In this document: piece by piece, positions 27,665 to 37,358 of the stretch
How positions within the stretch are numbered: the stretch's first letter is position 1
Layout of the letters: each line of letters begins with the position of its first letter
The notes under the pieces: generated by a model
Databases searched by the model: none
Told to the model about the DNA's origin: nothing
Seen by the model: only the letters and a program-made list of their open reading frames with translations
NCBI GenBank assembly: GCA_021772975.1
Contig: JAJFKY010000022.1
Coordinates: forward strand, 1-64,000
DNA: 64,000 bases
Origin: Gammaproteobacteria bacterium
GTDB taxonomy: Bacteria; Pseudomonadota; Gammaproteobacteria; Xanthomonadales; Wenzhouxiangellaceae
Reading direction: 5' to 3'
Made by a program: the position numbers and the translations under genes

Positions 27665-28978
27665 CTAAATCTCCGGGTCTTCGAACCCATCCACCAGAAT
27701 AAATACTTCGTCTCCGGCAAACCGCAGCAGGCCCTCGTTGCGGGTCACAATATACACATTGCCCTGCTGATCTTCACCAAAGGCAGTCAGGCTTGAGTTC
27801 ATCAGATTAAAAACCACTTCGCTGGTCCAGCTGCCGGGGGATCCTTCCTGCCCCAGCCACACCTCACCGGTGCAAAAGTCACCATAGCTGTACAGGCCGT
27901 TCAACGAAGTCACCGGACCACGGTAACGGTAGCCCCCTTCAATTGAACATCGCCCACCGGTGTGCAGATATTCCAGTACCGGCAACACGCCCGTCGTGCA
28001 GTCATTATTTTGTGACCCCTGCAGGAAGCTGCCTTCGCATATGCTCCAGCCGTAATCCAGCCCGCCCGGTGTTTCCAGCGGTTCAAAATCGACTTCTTCC
28101 CAGGTGCCCTGACCGACATCAGCGATCAGCATGTCACCAAGCACCCGGTCAAAGCTGAACCGGAACGGGTTGCGCAGACCAAATGCCCAGACTTCATCGC
28201 AGGCGCTGTCCGGGTCGGCGCCATTAAACGGATTGTCGGCCGGAATGCCATACGGAGCCGAACCATCTGCTGCCGCGCCGCATAACTCATTGCTGCCCGC
28301 CGGGGTGGTGGTATCCACATCTATGCGCAGCATTTTGCCCAGCAGGGCGACCGTAATGTCATCCAGACAGGCGCCGGCGGTCAAGCGGTCGTCCGGGTCC
28401 AGTGTCCGTGAGCGATTACAGGGATCGCCGCCGGAACCGCCATCACCCATACCAATATAAAGATAGCCGTCCGGCCCGAAATGAATATCACCACCATTGT
28501 GGTTGGAAAAGTCCTGACGCACCGTCAGCAACACCCGTTCGCTGGTTGCATCGGCAATATTCGGATCGGCGCTGACCTGAAATTCTGAAACGACGGTGGT
28601 ACCGTCCGGAAAGGGCGAAGCGTTGCCCGCGCTGTAATTAACATAGAACAGGCCGTTATTGGCATAATCGGGATGAAAATCCAGCCCCAGCAAACCGCGT
28701 TCTCCACCCGAGACCAGCCGGCCGGATAAATTAATGAACGGAGTAGCCAGCAGTGTGCCGGTATTATCGAGAATGCGGATCGCGCCGCCCTGCTCGACTA
28801 CAAACAGACGGCCGGAATCATCACCGGCGTGCCGGGCCGCCAGCGGTGCGGATAACTGCCCGGCCGGGATAACGGTTTCCAGGCTCACATCCGCTGGCAG
28901 AATACCGCCAGCCTGCACCAGCACCGGGCAAGCCAGGCCCACTGCCAGCGTGAGCATCGCTCGGGTCATCTTATTCAT
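27665..28978 (-). CDS. Secreted PQQ-dependent sugar dehydrogenase-like propeller with DGFE tail
   Basis: A 437-residue protein with a signal peptide (about residues 1-23) and a six-bladed soluble-glucose-dehydrogenase fold. Visible elements are GERGLLGLDFHPDYANNGLFYVNY-type strands, SNHNGGDIHFGPDGYLYIGM with the likely catalytic His, GKMLRIDVD and WAFGLRNPFRFSFD. Such enzymes oxidise sugars with PQQ in the periplasm, though many homologues have no shown substrate. The last residues, FILVDGFEDPEI, resemble a C-terminal motif seen on other secreted proteins of some Gammaproteobacteria. AGGAG lies six bases before the ATG. Confidence 0.82.
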   Translation of the reverse strand: MNKMTRAMLTLAVGLACPVLVQAGGILPADVSLETVIPAGQLSAPLAARHAGDDSGRLFVVEQGGAIRILDNTGTLLATPFINLSGRLVSGGERGLLGLDFHPDYANNGLFYVNYSAGNASPFPDGTTVVSEFQVSADPNIADATSERVLLTVRQDFSNHNGGDIHFGPDGYLYIGMGDGGSGGDPCNRSRTLDPDDRLTAGACLDDITVALLGKMLRIDVDTTTPAGSNELCGAAADGSAPYGIPADNPFNGADPDSACDEVWAFGLRNPFRFSFDRVLGDMLIADVGQGTWEEVDFEPLETPGGLDYGWSICEGSFLQGSQNNDCTTGVLPVLEYLHTGGRCSIEGGYRYRGPVTSLNGLYSYGDFCTGEVWLGQEGSPGSWTSEVVFNLMNSSLTAFGEDQQGNVYIVTRNEGLLRFAGDEVFILVDGFEDPEI

Positions 28979-29063
28979 GCATACTCCTATTCATTGATCT
29001 GTCTATTTTAAGCTGAAAGGCGTGATAGACGCGTTAATATCCCGGTTATCTCCGCGGTGCTGC

Positions 29064-29091
29064 TTGACAATATCGTCGAATATTGTACGAT
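29064..29091 (+). promoter_or_regulatory. Sigma70-type promoter with internal dyad
   Basis: TTGACA (29064-29069) and TACGAT (29086-29091) are 16 bases apart, about 40 bases before the small lipoprotein gene. ACAATAT and ATATTGT form a perfect 7-base dyad at 29067-29086 that overlaps the -35 and fills the spacer, a position typical of a repressor operator. Confidence 0.6.
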
Positions 29092-29130
29092 AGGTTTCGT
29101 AATAAGATATTACGCCACCGGAGAGTTTCT

Positions 29131-29355
29131 ATGAATACTAAAGTAATGGTTTCCACACTGGTTATTTCGTTGGTTATGCTGGCTGGTTGCAGTACTGTGC
29201 CCAATACCTCCCAAGTGGCCGACAGCCACGTTGAATCAGACTTCAATCACGACAAGATTCAAAAAATTGATCGCACCAATCGCTCTCGCGGCATTGATAC
29301 CGTGTGGATAAATCCACCGCGTAAAAATGATAAAGATTCGGACGGCAGTCACTGA
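29131..29355 (+). CDS. Small lipoprotein of unknown function
   Basis: A 74-residue lipoprotein. The hydrophobic signal (about residues 4-18) ends in the lipobox LAGC, and the mature part is short, polar and highly charged, with no recognised domain. The ATG at 29131 follows GGAGAG by five bases; the frame opens earlier at 29083, which is not supported. A good promoter lies just ahead. It is a single-gene unit, convergent with priA. Confidence 0.8.
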   Translation: MNTKVMVSTLVISLVMLAGCSTVPNTSQVADSHVESDFNHDKIQKIDRTNRSRGIDTVWINPPRKNDKDSDGSH

Positions 29356-29389
29356 TCGAGCGTAGCACTGAAATAGTCAAATCAGTCCA

Positions 29390-29418
29390 CCGATACCCTG
29401 GTAACGCCAGGGTATCGG
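29390..29418. terminator. Strong hairpin between the lipoprotein gene and priA
   Basis: A perfect 12-base stem (CCGATACCCTGG with CCAGGGTATCGG) closes a five-base loop in the convergent gap. No T-run follows on either strand, so termination is likely but not certain. Confidence 0.6.
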
Positions 29419-29459
29419 CAGCCAGTGTCGCCGGCCAACCACACCGTGGCGCTGACGGC

Positions 29460-31640
29460 TCACAAAGCCACCGGATCCACATCAATATGCCAGCGCACAC
29501 CGCCCGCCTGGCGAATATCCTGCAGCGCATCAACCCAACCCGGCAATGCTTGTTGCAGCTGTTCACGTCGCTCAGCCTGCCACCACAGCTGATAGCGGTA
29601 ACGGCCTGCCCGCTTCTCCAGCAGCGCCGGGATCGGACCCAGCAACTCACCCGGTAATTCCAGTCTTAATCCAGCCTGCCTGGCACGGCGCAAAAACTGT
29701 TCTACCGCGCTGGCCTGAACGGCTTCGGCACGCAGTATGACCTGCGCGGCGTACGGCGGGAAACCAGCCTGTTGGCGCAAACTCAGCAGCCTGGCGGCCA
29801 CCTGGGCGTAGTCAGCGCTGATCAACAGACGCAACAGCGGATCTTCCGGCTGCCGGGTCTGCAGCAGTATGCGACCTGCCTGTCTGCCACGCCCCGCCCG
29901 GCCGGCGACCTGCACCAGCTGCTGGGCCAAACGTTCGGTAGCCCGGAAATCGGCACTGAACAGCGCCTGATCCACGTCCACCGTGATCACCAGGGTAATG
30001 TTGGGAAAATGATGCCCTTTGGTCAGCATCTGGGTACCCACCAGAATACACGGCTGACCGTTTAAGACCTCACGACGTAAGCGCTGCATGGCTTGACGGT
30101 TACGCATGCTGTCACTGTCAACCCGATGCACCGGGAAGTTGCTGAAGTTCTCAGCCAGCAGTTGTTCAAGCTGCTCGGTGCCACTGCCAAAGTGCTCCAG
30201 TTCAGGCGCCGCACAGGCCGGGCAATGGCGCGGCTGGCGCTGTTGCCATTCACAATGATGACAGTGCAGCCTGCCAGCCCCCCGGTGCCAGGTCATGTGT
30301 GCGCTGCAGCGCGGACAATCCGCCTGCCAGCCACAGGCCGGGCATTGCAGTAACGGCGCATACCCTCGCCGGTTCTGAAATACCAGTACCTGCTGACCCG
30401 CATCGAGCTGAGCATGCATCGCCGCGATACTGTCCGGATGCAGCAGACCATAGCTGCTGCCGCTGGCATGTGTCTGGCGGCTGGCAGCGGTACTCCGGCA
30501 GTCGACCAGCTGCCATTCAGGCAGCGCTCCCTGAGCATGCCGCTGGGTCAGCCGCAGCAGCGCATAGCGCTGTCGCTGAACATTCTCCAGTGATTCCAGC
30601 GAAGGTGTGGCAGACCCCAGTAACACCGGCACATCCAGCATCCGGGCACGTTTGATCGCAACATCACGCGCGGAATAATGAAAACCCTCAAACTGCTTGT
30701 AGCCGGGATCGTGCTCTTCATCAACAATCAGCATGCCGAGCGCGGCAAACGGCAGAAACACCGCGGAGCGGGTACCAACCACCAGTTCCGCCTGGCCGTT
30801 TTGCGCGGCCAGCCAGGTGCGGGCCCGCTGAGCATCGCTCATACCGGAATGAAAGGTATTGACCGGCGTCCCCAGTTGCTGCTGCAGACGCTGCACCAAT
30901 TGCGTGACCAGGCCGATCTCCGGAACCAGCACCAGAGCCTGTCGCTGGGCTGACAGCAATTCACGTATCAGCTCAATATATACCTCGGTTTTGCCACTGC
31001 CGGTGACCCCATCCAGCAAACAGCACTGATAGTGCCGCAGGTGCCCGCGTAGTTGCTTAACGGCGGCCTGCTGCTCCTGATTCAACTGGACTGGCCGCGC
31101 TTCGGCCACGCCTGACTGTTCACGGATGGTGATTTCACGCGCCGCCGCCCAGCCCTTGTGCTGTAATCGTTTGAAGGCCGCCGGCCAACCGTTGAGCAGA
31201 CTGTGCAGATGCTCTCTGCGCTGGGGGGATTGGCTCAACAGTTGCCATAACGCCAGCTGACTGGGCGCACGCGCAAAGCTCTGCTCACTCTGCCGGCGAC
31301 CGCTGGCGGTGAGGTAATACTCCAATTCCGGGTTGGGTTGATAGGGTTGATCAGATCGCAGCAGGCTGGGAATAGCCGCTGCCAGCACTTCGCCAGGCGG
31401 ATGCTGGTAGTAACGCCAGCACCATTTCAGTAACAGCAATTGATGTAGCGCAACGCGCCCTGGCTGAATGATGCGCAGCACTGACTTAAGCCTGCTGACC
31501 GCGGCAACGCTAACCCGCTCGATCACAATCGCCTGGCTGTTGCGCCGGCCGAATGGCACCTCGATAAGATCGCCGGGTGCGGCGGCACCGCTGCTATCCT
31601 GATAATCGAATAACTGTCTGAGCGGGCCGAACACAGCCAC
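29460..31640 (-). CDS. priA: Primosomal protein N' (replication restart helicase)
   Basis: A 726-residue superfamily 2 helicase that reloads the replisome at stalled forks. The N-terminal DNA-binding domain starts AVFGPLRQLFDYQ; Walker A GVTGSGKT is at residues 211-218 and the DEEH box is in IVDEEHDPGYKQ. Eight Cys in paired CxxC form the two zinc sites (CPAC, CPRC, CHHC, CPAC). The start is a GTG at 31640, since no in-frame ATG precedes the conserved N-terminus and a stop lies upstream. Confidence 0.95.
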   Translation of the reverse strand: MAVFGPLRQLFDYQDSSGAAAPGDLIEVPFGRRNSQAIVIERVSVAAVSRLKSVLRIIQPGRVALHQLLLLKWCWRYYQHPPGEVLAAAIPSLLRSDQPYQPNPELEYYLTASGRRQSEQSFARAPSQLALWQLLSQSPQRREHLHSLLNGWPAAFKRLQHKGWAAAREITIREQSGVAEARPVQLNQEQQAAVKQLRGHLRHYQCCLLDGVTGSGKTEVYIELIRELLSAQRQALVLVPEIGLVTQLVQRLQQQLGTPVNTFHSGMSDAQRARTWLAAQNGQAELVVGTRSAVFLPFAALGMLIVDEEHDPGYKQFEGFHYSARDVAIKRARMLDVPVLLGSATPSLESLENVQRQRYALLRLTQRHAQGALPEWQLVDCRSTAASRQTHASGSSYGLLHPDSIAAMHAQLDAGQQVLVFQNRRGYAPLLQCPACGWQADCPRCSAHMTWHRGAGRLHCHHCEWQQRQPRHCPACAAPELEHFGSGTEQLEQLLAENFSNFPVHRVDSDSMRNRQAMQRLRREVLNGQPCILVGTQMLTKGHHFPNITLVITVDVDQALFSADFRATERLAQQLVQVAGRAGRGRQAGRILLQTRQPEDPLLRLLISADYAQVAARLLSLRQQAGFPPYAAQVILRAEAVQASAVEQFLRRARQAGLRLELPGELLGPIPALLEKRAGRYRYQLWWQAERREQLQQALPGWVDALQDIRQAGGVRWHIDVDPVAL

Positions 31641-31711
31641 CCGGACGATGGCTTCACCATCCGGGGCTGGTACAGCAGCGTTACTTAAGATAGTAGCCGC
31701 AGGGGCAACCC

Positions 31712-34000
31712 CTAGCCCTCGGGGCGTTCAGATAACGCCTGTTCCGGACGGATAATATCCGCAGTGGTGTGGCTGGTCTCAAGCTGCGGCACCGCCACCA
31801 GGGTACGGTTTTCGCGCTGTAGCAGAATAATGTCTGCCAGAACCCGTGCCGACTCTTCCAGATAAACATCGGGTTGATCATCAGCCTGGTCTGTATCCGC
31901 CTGCTCATCGTCATCGTCAGCATCAGCGCCATCGTCATTCGTCACCAGCGCTTCCTCGGGCGGGTTCAGGGGAGTGCGCACCACCGAGGACAATAAACGG
32001 TCCCGCATTTCACGGCGTTCCAGCCGGCGCTGTTCAGCCGCATCCATTTCTTCCCGGCGGCTGGTCTCCAGCAACGACACCGATTTACGCTCTATATTGC
32101 GCTCATATTCGGCAATATCATCAAACAGATACTTGAACTCCTGGTCACTGTGCATACGCTGTTCAGCATTGCTCAGGGCACGCGCCAGCAATTGCTGCAG
32201 ATGATTACTGGCCTGGTAGTCGGCCGGCTCAATCCGGGTCCAGGGCAGTGCGTTATCCAGCGAGCTTTCACCGAAATCCTGTGGATCACCGGCGGACGGC
32301 AAGCGGATATCCGGAATCACGCCGCGGTTCTGAGTAGAGCCTCCATCGATCCGGAAAAACTGCGCCATGGTCAGTTTTAACTGGCCGTGGCGTTGCTCCC
32401 GGTCGGGATTACGCGCATCCAGATCGAGCAGATTCTGGACCGTGCCTTTACCAAAGGTCGGCTCACCGACAATCAATGCCCGGCCATAGTCCTGCATGGC
32501 AGCCGCGAAAATTTCGGACGCAGACGCGCTGTAACGATTCACCAATACCACCAGCGGTCCATCCCAGGCCATGCCCGGTATGTTGTCTTCCTGCACATCG
32601 ACGCGCTTCTGGCTGTCACGCACCTGCACCACCGGCCCCTGATCGATAAACAGGCCGCTCATGGTGGTGGCTTCCAGCAGTGACCCACCACCATTATTGC
32701 GCAGATCAATCACCAGGCCGGTAATGCCTTCCTGCTTCAGCCGGTTGATTAATTTACGTACATCACGGGTGCTGCTACGGTAATTGGGCTTGTTGCTGGC
32801 GTAGGCGTCAAAATCAATGTAGAAAGTCGGCAGGTCAATCATTCCGATACGAATCTTGCGCTCATTACCCGCTGCGTCAAAATCCGGAACATCAATCACC
32901 TCGGCACGCGCGGCCTGCTCTTCGAGCTGAATTTCGTTGCGCACCAGATCAATCATTTCAGTCGGGCCCTGCAGTCCGGAGTCCTCCGGCAGAGTATCCA
33001 GCACCACTACGCTATCTTTTTCACCACGGATCAGATCGACCACATCGTCAACCCGCCAACCGACCACATCGACAATTTCGCCGTCCGGCCCCTGTCCGAC
33101 TCCGACAATTCGATCGCCCGGCTGCAAGCGCTTGTCCATTTCCGCCGGACCACCCGGCACAATGCTGCGGATAATGGTGTATTCGCCTTCGGTGCCCAGC
33201 AGTGCGCCAATACCTTCAAAGGAAAGGCTCATGGCAATTTCAAAATTATCCGAAGAGCGTGGCGACAGGTAAGAAGTATGCGGCTCGACCGCGGACAGAT
33301 AAGAGTTCAGATACAGCTGAAAAATATCATTGCCGTCTAACTCGTCGATGCGACGCTGCAATTCCTCATAGCGAGTGGTCAGTGTGGTACGGATGTCTTC
33401 CGGCTCTTTATCAGCCAGACGTAAACGCAGCCAGTCATTCTTAATGCGTTTGCGCCAGTAATCGTTTAATTCCTGTTCATTGACGGACCAATGCGCATCC
33501 TCACGATCAATGACCAGTGATTCATCAACATCGAAACTGAATTCACCCTGCAGCAGCTCCTGCACATGCGCCATACGCTGTTTGACCCGCTGCCGGTAGA
33601 CATTGAAAATATCAAATGCAGGGCTGGCATCATCGCGCCGCAGGAAGTCATCCAGTTGTAATTCATTGCGCCGGAAGTATTCAATATCAGAGGCCAGGAA
33701 ATAAGCCTTGGAGGGGTCAAGGTTTTCCAGATAATCAGAAAACATCTGCCGGGATAATTCATCATCAATGGCGCGAGGCTGATAATGATAGCGGCCCAGA
33801 TGACGGCGGGTCAGGGCACTGACTCTGCCATGCACTTTACTGGGATGCAGCAGGCTTTCATCCTGCTCACTGGAACCGACACCGGAATATCCGTAGCTGG
33901 TGATCAGTAATAGCCCGGCAATCAGGCTACTGGTCAGAACCCAGCGTGCGGGCGTCCGGGCCCATCGAATATTATCCGCTAATCTTCTCTGCTGCTTCAT
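31712..34000 (-). CDS. prc: Tail-specific protease Prc
   Basis: A 762-residue periplasmic S41 protease. A membrane or signal helix (about 20-37) precedes the helical N-domain, a PDZ domain (about 255-335, FEGIGALLGTEG, PGGPAEMDKRLQPGDRI) and the catalytic core. Ser493 in RYSASASEIFAA and Lys518 in GEPTFGKGTV form the Ser-Lys dyad with the same 25-residue spacing as E. coli Prc. The C-terminus carries an unusual acidic, Asp-rich stretch (about residues 708-730). Prc trims FtsI and lytic enzymes such as MepS in other species. Confidence 0.93.
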   Translation of the reverse strand: MKQQRRLADNIRWARTPARWVLTSSLIAGLLLITSYGYSGVGSSEQDESLLHPSKVHGRVSALTRRHLGRYHYQPRAIDDELSRQMFSDYLENLDPSKAYFLASDIEYFRRNELQLDDFLRRDDASPAFDIFNVYRQRVKQRMAHVQELLQGEFSFDVDESLVIDREDAHWSVNEQELNDYWRKRIKNDWLRLRLADKEPEDIRTTLTTRYEELQRRIDELDGNDIFQLYLNSYLSAVEPHTSYLSPRSSDNFEIAMSLSFEGIGALLGTEGEYTIIRSIVPGGPAEMDKRLQPGDRIVGVGQGPDGEIVDVVGWRVDDVVDLIRGEKDSVVVLDTLPEDSGLQGPTEMIDLVRNEIQLEEQAARAEVIDVPDFDAAGNERKIRIGMIDLPTFYIDFDAYASNKPNYRSSTRDVRKLINRLKQEGITGLVIDLRNNGGGSLLEATTMSGLFIDQGPVVQVRDSQKRVDVQEDNIPGMAWDGPLVVLVNRYSASASEIFAAAMQDYGRALIVGEPTFGKGTVQNLLDLDARNPDREQRHGQLKLTMAQFFRIDGGSTQNRGVIPDIRLPSAGDPQDFGESSLDNALPWTRIEPADYQASNHLQQLLARALSNAEQRMHSDQEFKYLFDDIAEYERNIERKSVSLLETSRREEMDAAEQRRLERREMRDRLLSSVVRTPLNPPEEALVTNDDGADADDDDEQADTDQADDQPDVYLEESARVLADIILLQRENRTLVAVPQLETSHTTADIIRPEQALSERPEG

Positions 34001-34141
34001 TTGGAATTCCTTTAGCTACTCGCCGTTGTCTGCGTTATACCAGTTACTGACCACTAATCTAGCAGTTCGGTTGCGTCAGCGGAACAGTTTTATCGTGTGC
34101 CAACAACTGATGGGCGCTGCCATACCGGTCAGGCGACCGCA

Positions 34142-35122
34142 TCAGGCTACCTGGGCAGCATGCGCCTGTTGATCAGCATGATAGGAAGAGCGCACCAGCG
34201 GCCCGCTGGCCACATGCCGGAAACCCATGGCTTCACCAATCTGCTGCAACTGCGCAAATTCTTCCGGCGTCCAATAGCGCACCACCGGATGATGATGCGG
34301 CGTTGGCTGCAGGTACTGACCGATGGTCACCATATCCACGGCGTGCGTGCGCAAATCCTGCAGCAACGCTGTGACCTGCTCCAGTGTTTCGCCCAGCCCC
34401 AGCATAATCCCGGACTTGGTCGGGATATCCGGATGCTGCTGCTTGAACTTCTGCAGCAGTGTCAACGACCATTGATAATCAGCCCCCGGACGCACATTGC
34501 GGTACAGCGGCTGGACCGTTTCAAGATTGTGGTTAAACACATCCGGGGGATGAGTAGCCAGTACTTCCAGCGCACGTTCCATGCGGCCTTTGCCGCGAAA
34601 ATCAGGCACCAGAATTTCCAGCTTGATAGCCGGGCTTAACTCCCGGGTAGCCTGCATACAGGCGACAAAATGTGCGGCTCCGCCATCGCGCAGATCGTCC
34701 CGGTCAACCGAGGTAATCACCACATAACGCAAACCCATATCGCGAATGGTGCGCGCCAGATTGACGGGCTCCAGCGGATCGGGTGGTTTCGGCCGCCCGT
34801 GCGCGACATCGCAGAATGAACAACGGCGGGTGCAGATATCACCCAGGATCATAAAGGTTGCGGTGCCCTTGCTGAAGCATTCATGAATATTCGGACAGGA
34901 GGCTTCTTCGCACACCGTCACCAGGCTGCTGTCACGCAACCGTGATTTGAGTTGTTCGACCGCATTGCCGCTGGGCAGCCTTACCCTGATCCAGGGTGGC
35001 TTGCGCAGATTTTTAACGGTTTGATCAAACTGGGCGGTGTTGCGCGCCATTTTGTCGGCGCCGAGTTCTTTTTCAGCGGCATCGTGAAGCTGGATGGGAA
35101 TGGTTTGGCTGCGTTGAGTCAT
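34142..35122 (-). CDS. lipA: Lipoyl synthase
   Basis: A 326-residue radical-SAM enzyme that inserts two sulfurs into octanoyl chains. Auxiliary cluster cysteines are 71, 76 and 82 ([12 protein letters not shown]); the radical-SAM triplet is 97, 101 and 104 (CTRRCSFC). RSSYHA near the end carries the Ser ligand of the auxiliary cluster. The ATG at 35122 is preferred over an upstream TTG. It lies 18 bases after lipB, its pathway partner. Confidence 0.96.
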   Translation of the reverse strand: MTQRSQTIPIQLHDAAEKELGADKMARNTAQFDQTVKNLRKPPWIRVRLPSGNAVEQLKSRLRDSSLVTVCEEASCPNIHECFSKGTATFMILGDICTRRCSFCDVAHGRPKPPDPLEPVNLARTIRDMGLRYVVITSVDRDDLRDGGAAHFVACMQATRELSPAIKLEILVPDFRGKGRMERALEVLATHPPDVFNHNLETVQPLYRNVRPGADYQWSLTLLQKFKQQHPDIPTKSGIMLGLGETLEQVTALLQDLRTHAVDMVTIGQYLQPTPHHHPVVRYWTPEEFAQLQQIGEAMGFRHVASGPLVRSSYHADQQAHAAQVA

Positions 35123-35140
35123 AAACAATCGTGCGTTGGT

Positions 35141-35842
35141 TTATTCATGCGCCAGACCATCCGGCGCGCAATAGCTATGAATATGGTTAGTGTAACCCAG
35201 TAATACAAGCAGCTCGCTGATTAAGCGCTGTTGCACACTGAGCAGTTTGACGCCTGGCTGCAGACGTTCAATGTCAACCACCTCCAGCCCGGCATAACCA
35301 CACGGATTAATGCGCGCAAACGGCTCCAGGTCCATAGCGACATTAAAGGCCAGCCCATGAAATGATTTACCCCGCCGCACCCGCAGACCCAGTGATGCTA
35401 TTTTGGCGTCCTGCACATACACACCCGGCATGCCCTCGCGACGCCGGGCAGTAATATCAAATGCCGACAGCGTATTGATAACCGCCTGCTCCAGGCGACA
35501 CACCAGTTGTTTGACGCCGAGCTTGCGACGGGTCAGATCCAGCAATGGGTAGGCGACAATCTGGCCGGGGCCATGGTAGGTGACCTGGCCACCTCGATCC
35601 ACCGGCAATACCGGAATATTTCCCGGCAGCAAAACATGTTCAGGTTTACCCGCCTGCCCCTGGGTGAAAATGGGTGGGTGCTGCAGGACCCATAATTCAT
35701 CCGCGGCAGCGGCATCCCGTTGATCGGTATACGCCTGCATCGCCCGCCACACCGGCGCATAGTCGCGCAGGCCCAGTTCACGCACCACCAGTTGAGCGTC
35801 TTCTGTGCGCGGATTGCCGTGGTCGGCGGCTACGCTGCTCAT
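35141..35842 (-). CDS. lipB: Octanoyl-[acyl-carrier-protein]:protein octanoyltransferase
   Basis: A 233-residue LipB enzyme that moves octanoate from ACP to lipoyl domains. [12 protein letters not shown] (83-94), Lys147 in DAKIASLG and Cys181 in INPCGYAG are the catalytic and substrate-binding residues of the family. The start overlaps the ybeD stop by four bases. It is followed at once by lipA. Confidence 0.95.
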   Translation of the reverse strand: MSSVAADHGNPRTEDAQLVVRELGLRDYAPVWRAMQAYTDQRDAAAADELWVLQHPPIFTQGQAGKPEHVLLPGNIPVLPVDRGGQVTYHGPGQIVAYPLLDLTRRKLGVKQLVCRLEQAVINTLSAFDITARRREGMPGVYVQDAKIASLGLRVRRGKSFHGLAFNVAMDLEPFARINPCGYAGLEVVDIERLQPGVKLLSVQQRLISELLVLLGYTNHIHSYCAPDGLAHE

Positions 35843-36111
35843 AAAGCCATAACGACCCGCTCATCATCAGTCAGTGCCTGATAGATTGCATCCAGTTGAG
35901 CGCGCGAGGTCGCTGTCAGAACAACGGTCACCGAAATAAAGCGAGCTGCTTTGCTGGCCTGTATCCGCACCTCTACGGCGGCCGCGTCAGTATCCACATG
36001 CGTGCTGACCAGTTTTTCCACATGGCTGGCAAAATCCGGCGCATTCAGGCCCATGGCCTTGATCGGAAACCGGCATGGAAACTGGATGATTTCCTGGTTG
36101 TTTTCAGGCAT
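35839..36111 (-). CDS. ybeD: YbeD/DUF493 family protein
   Basis: A 90-residue ACT-like alpha/beta protein. [12 protein letters not shown], then [25 protein letters not shown] and a terminal VVMAL strand match YbeD. It lies between dacA and lipB in many Gammaproteobacteria, as here. Function is not established; a link to lipoate use has been suggested from gene order. It is coupled to lipB by an ATGA overlap. Confidence 0.88.
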   Translation of the reverse strand: MPENNQEIIQFPCRFPIKAMGLNAPDFASHVEKLVSTHVDTDAAAVEVRIQASKAARFISVTVVLTATSRAQLDAIYQALTDDERVVMAL

Positions 36112-36122
36112 ACAAAACCTGC

Positions 36123-37358
36123 TCAGTCGCTGTCATCGGCCTGGTCATCATCGGCAAAACGCAGCCGCATGCCATGCCACCAGCGTTTGACCCAGTTGCC
36201 CGCCGCCACCGCGTTGACCGCTACCAGCGGCTGACGCAACAGGGTCTGCTGATCCAGACTGACCACGATCTCACCCAGTAACTGACCGGCCTGAACCGGC
36301 GCAAGCAAAGGTTCCTGCAGTTCCATATGAGCATTCAGGTCTCCATATCGGCCACGTGGGATGGTCAGGTATACATCCTCGGGGATCTGCAGCGGCACGC
36401 TGCCGTCAGCCCCCTTCCAGACCCGCATATTACCGGGTTGTTCACCCTGCTGGTAAAGCCGTATGGTCTCAAAAAAGCGATGTCCGTAATTGAGCAGTGC
36501 CTGGGTCTGCTCGGCCCGGCTGGACTCGCTGTCAGTACCCATGACCGCGCTGATCAGCCGCATGCCATCAGCCAGCGAGGAAGCGGCCAGGCAGTAACCG
36601 GCGGCATTGGTGTGACCGGTTTTGATACCGTCCACTCGATCATCGCGATACAGCAGCAGATTACGATTCGGCTGACGAACGTTATTGAAAGTAAACTCGC
36701 GTTCCGAGTAATACTGGTACTGTTCGGGAAAATCCCGGATCAGGGCACGCGACAGCTGCGCGACATCCGCCGCGTTAGTGTAATGCTCAGGATCGGGCAG
36801 ACCGGTGGCATTGACGTAATGGGTACCGGTTAAGCCGAGGCGCTCGGCATAACGGTTCATCAGATTCGCAAAAGTGCTTTCGGTACCGGCAATATGCTCG
36901 GCCAGCGCCACGCTGGCATCATTACCTGATTGCACCACCAGACCACGGATCAGATCTTCCACGCTGACCTGCTTACCCACTTCGATAAACATTCGTGAGC
37001 CTTCCATACGCCAGGCTTTTTCACTGACCGTGACCATTTCGTCCAGCTTCAGATTGCCGGCATGCAACTCTTGAAAGACCACATAAGAGGTCATGATCTT
37101 GGTGATACTGGCCGGTTCCACGCGCTGGTCGGAGTTATGCTCCGATAAAATCGTCCCACTGTGAAAGTCCAATAGAATATGACTGCGCGCGGCAATCTCG
37201 GGGGCCTGTGGGCGGACCACCGCCGGTTCCGCCACGGGCGGGCTGATCCGGGCCGTCTGCGGCACTGTCTGAGCCAGCAGACCGCTGACTGGGGCACTCG
37301 CCAGCAAAGCCACCCCGCAAACGGTGCGGGCAATCCAATTGACCGATCTGCCTGACAT
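36123..37358 (-). CDS. dacA: D-alanyl-D-alanine carboxypeptidase (PBP5/6 family)
   Basis: A 411-residue low-molecular-mass penicillin-binding protein that removes the terminal D-Ala from stem peptides. After a signal peptide the active-site motifs are SITK (84-87), SGN (144-146) and KTG (246-248). The C-terminal beta domain and an amphipathic tail that anchors to the membrane are present. The ATG at 37358 shares one base with the rlpA stop; the preceding TTG is not needed. It is part of the envelope cluster. Confidence 0.93.
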   Translation of the reverse strand: MSGRSVNWIARTVCGVALLASAPVSGLLAQTVPQTARISPPVAEPAVVRPQAPEIAARSHILLDFHSGTILSEHNSDQRVEPASITKIMTSYVVFQELHAGNLKLDEMVTVSEKAWRMEGSRMFIEVGKQVSVEDLIRGLVVQSGNDASVALAEHIAGTESTFANLMNRYAERLGLTGTHYVNATGLPDPEHYTNAADVAQLSRALIRDFPEQYQYYSEREFTFNNVRQPNRNLLLYRDDRVDGIKTGHTNAAGYCLAASSLADGMRLISAVMGTDSESSRAEQTQALLNYGHRFFETIRLYQQGEQPGNMRVWKGADGSVPLQIPEDVYLTIPRGRYGDLNAHMELQEPLLAPVQAGQLLGEIVVSLDQQTLLRQPLVAVNAVAAGNWVKRWWHGMRLRFADDDQADDSD

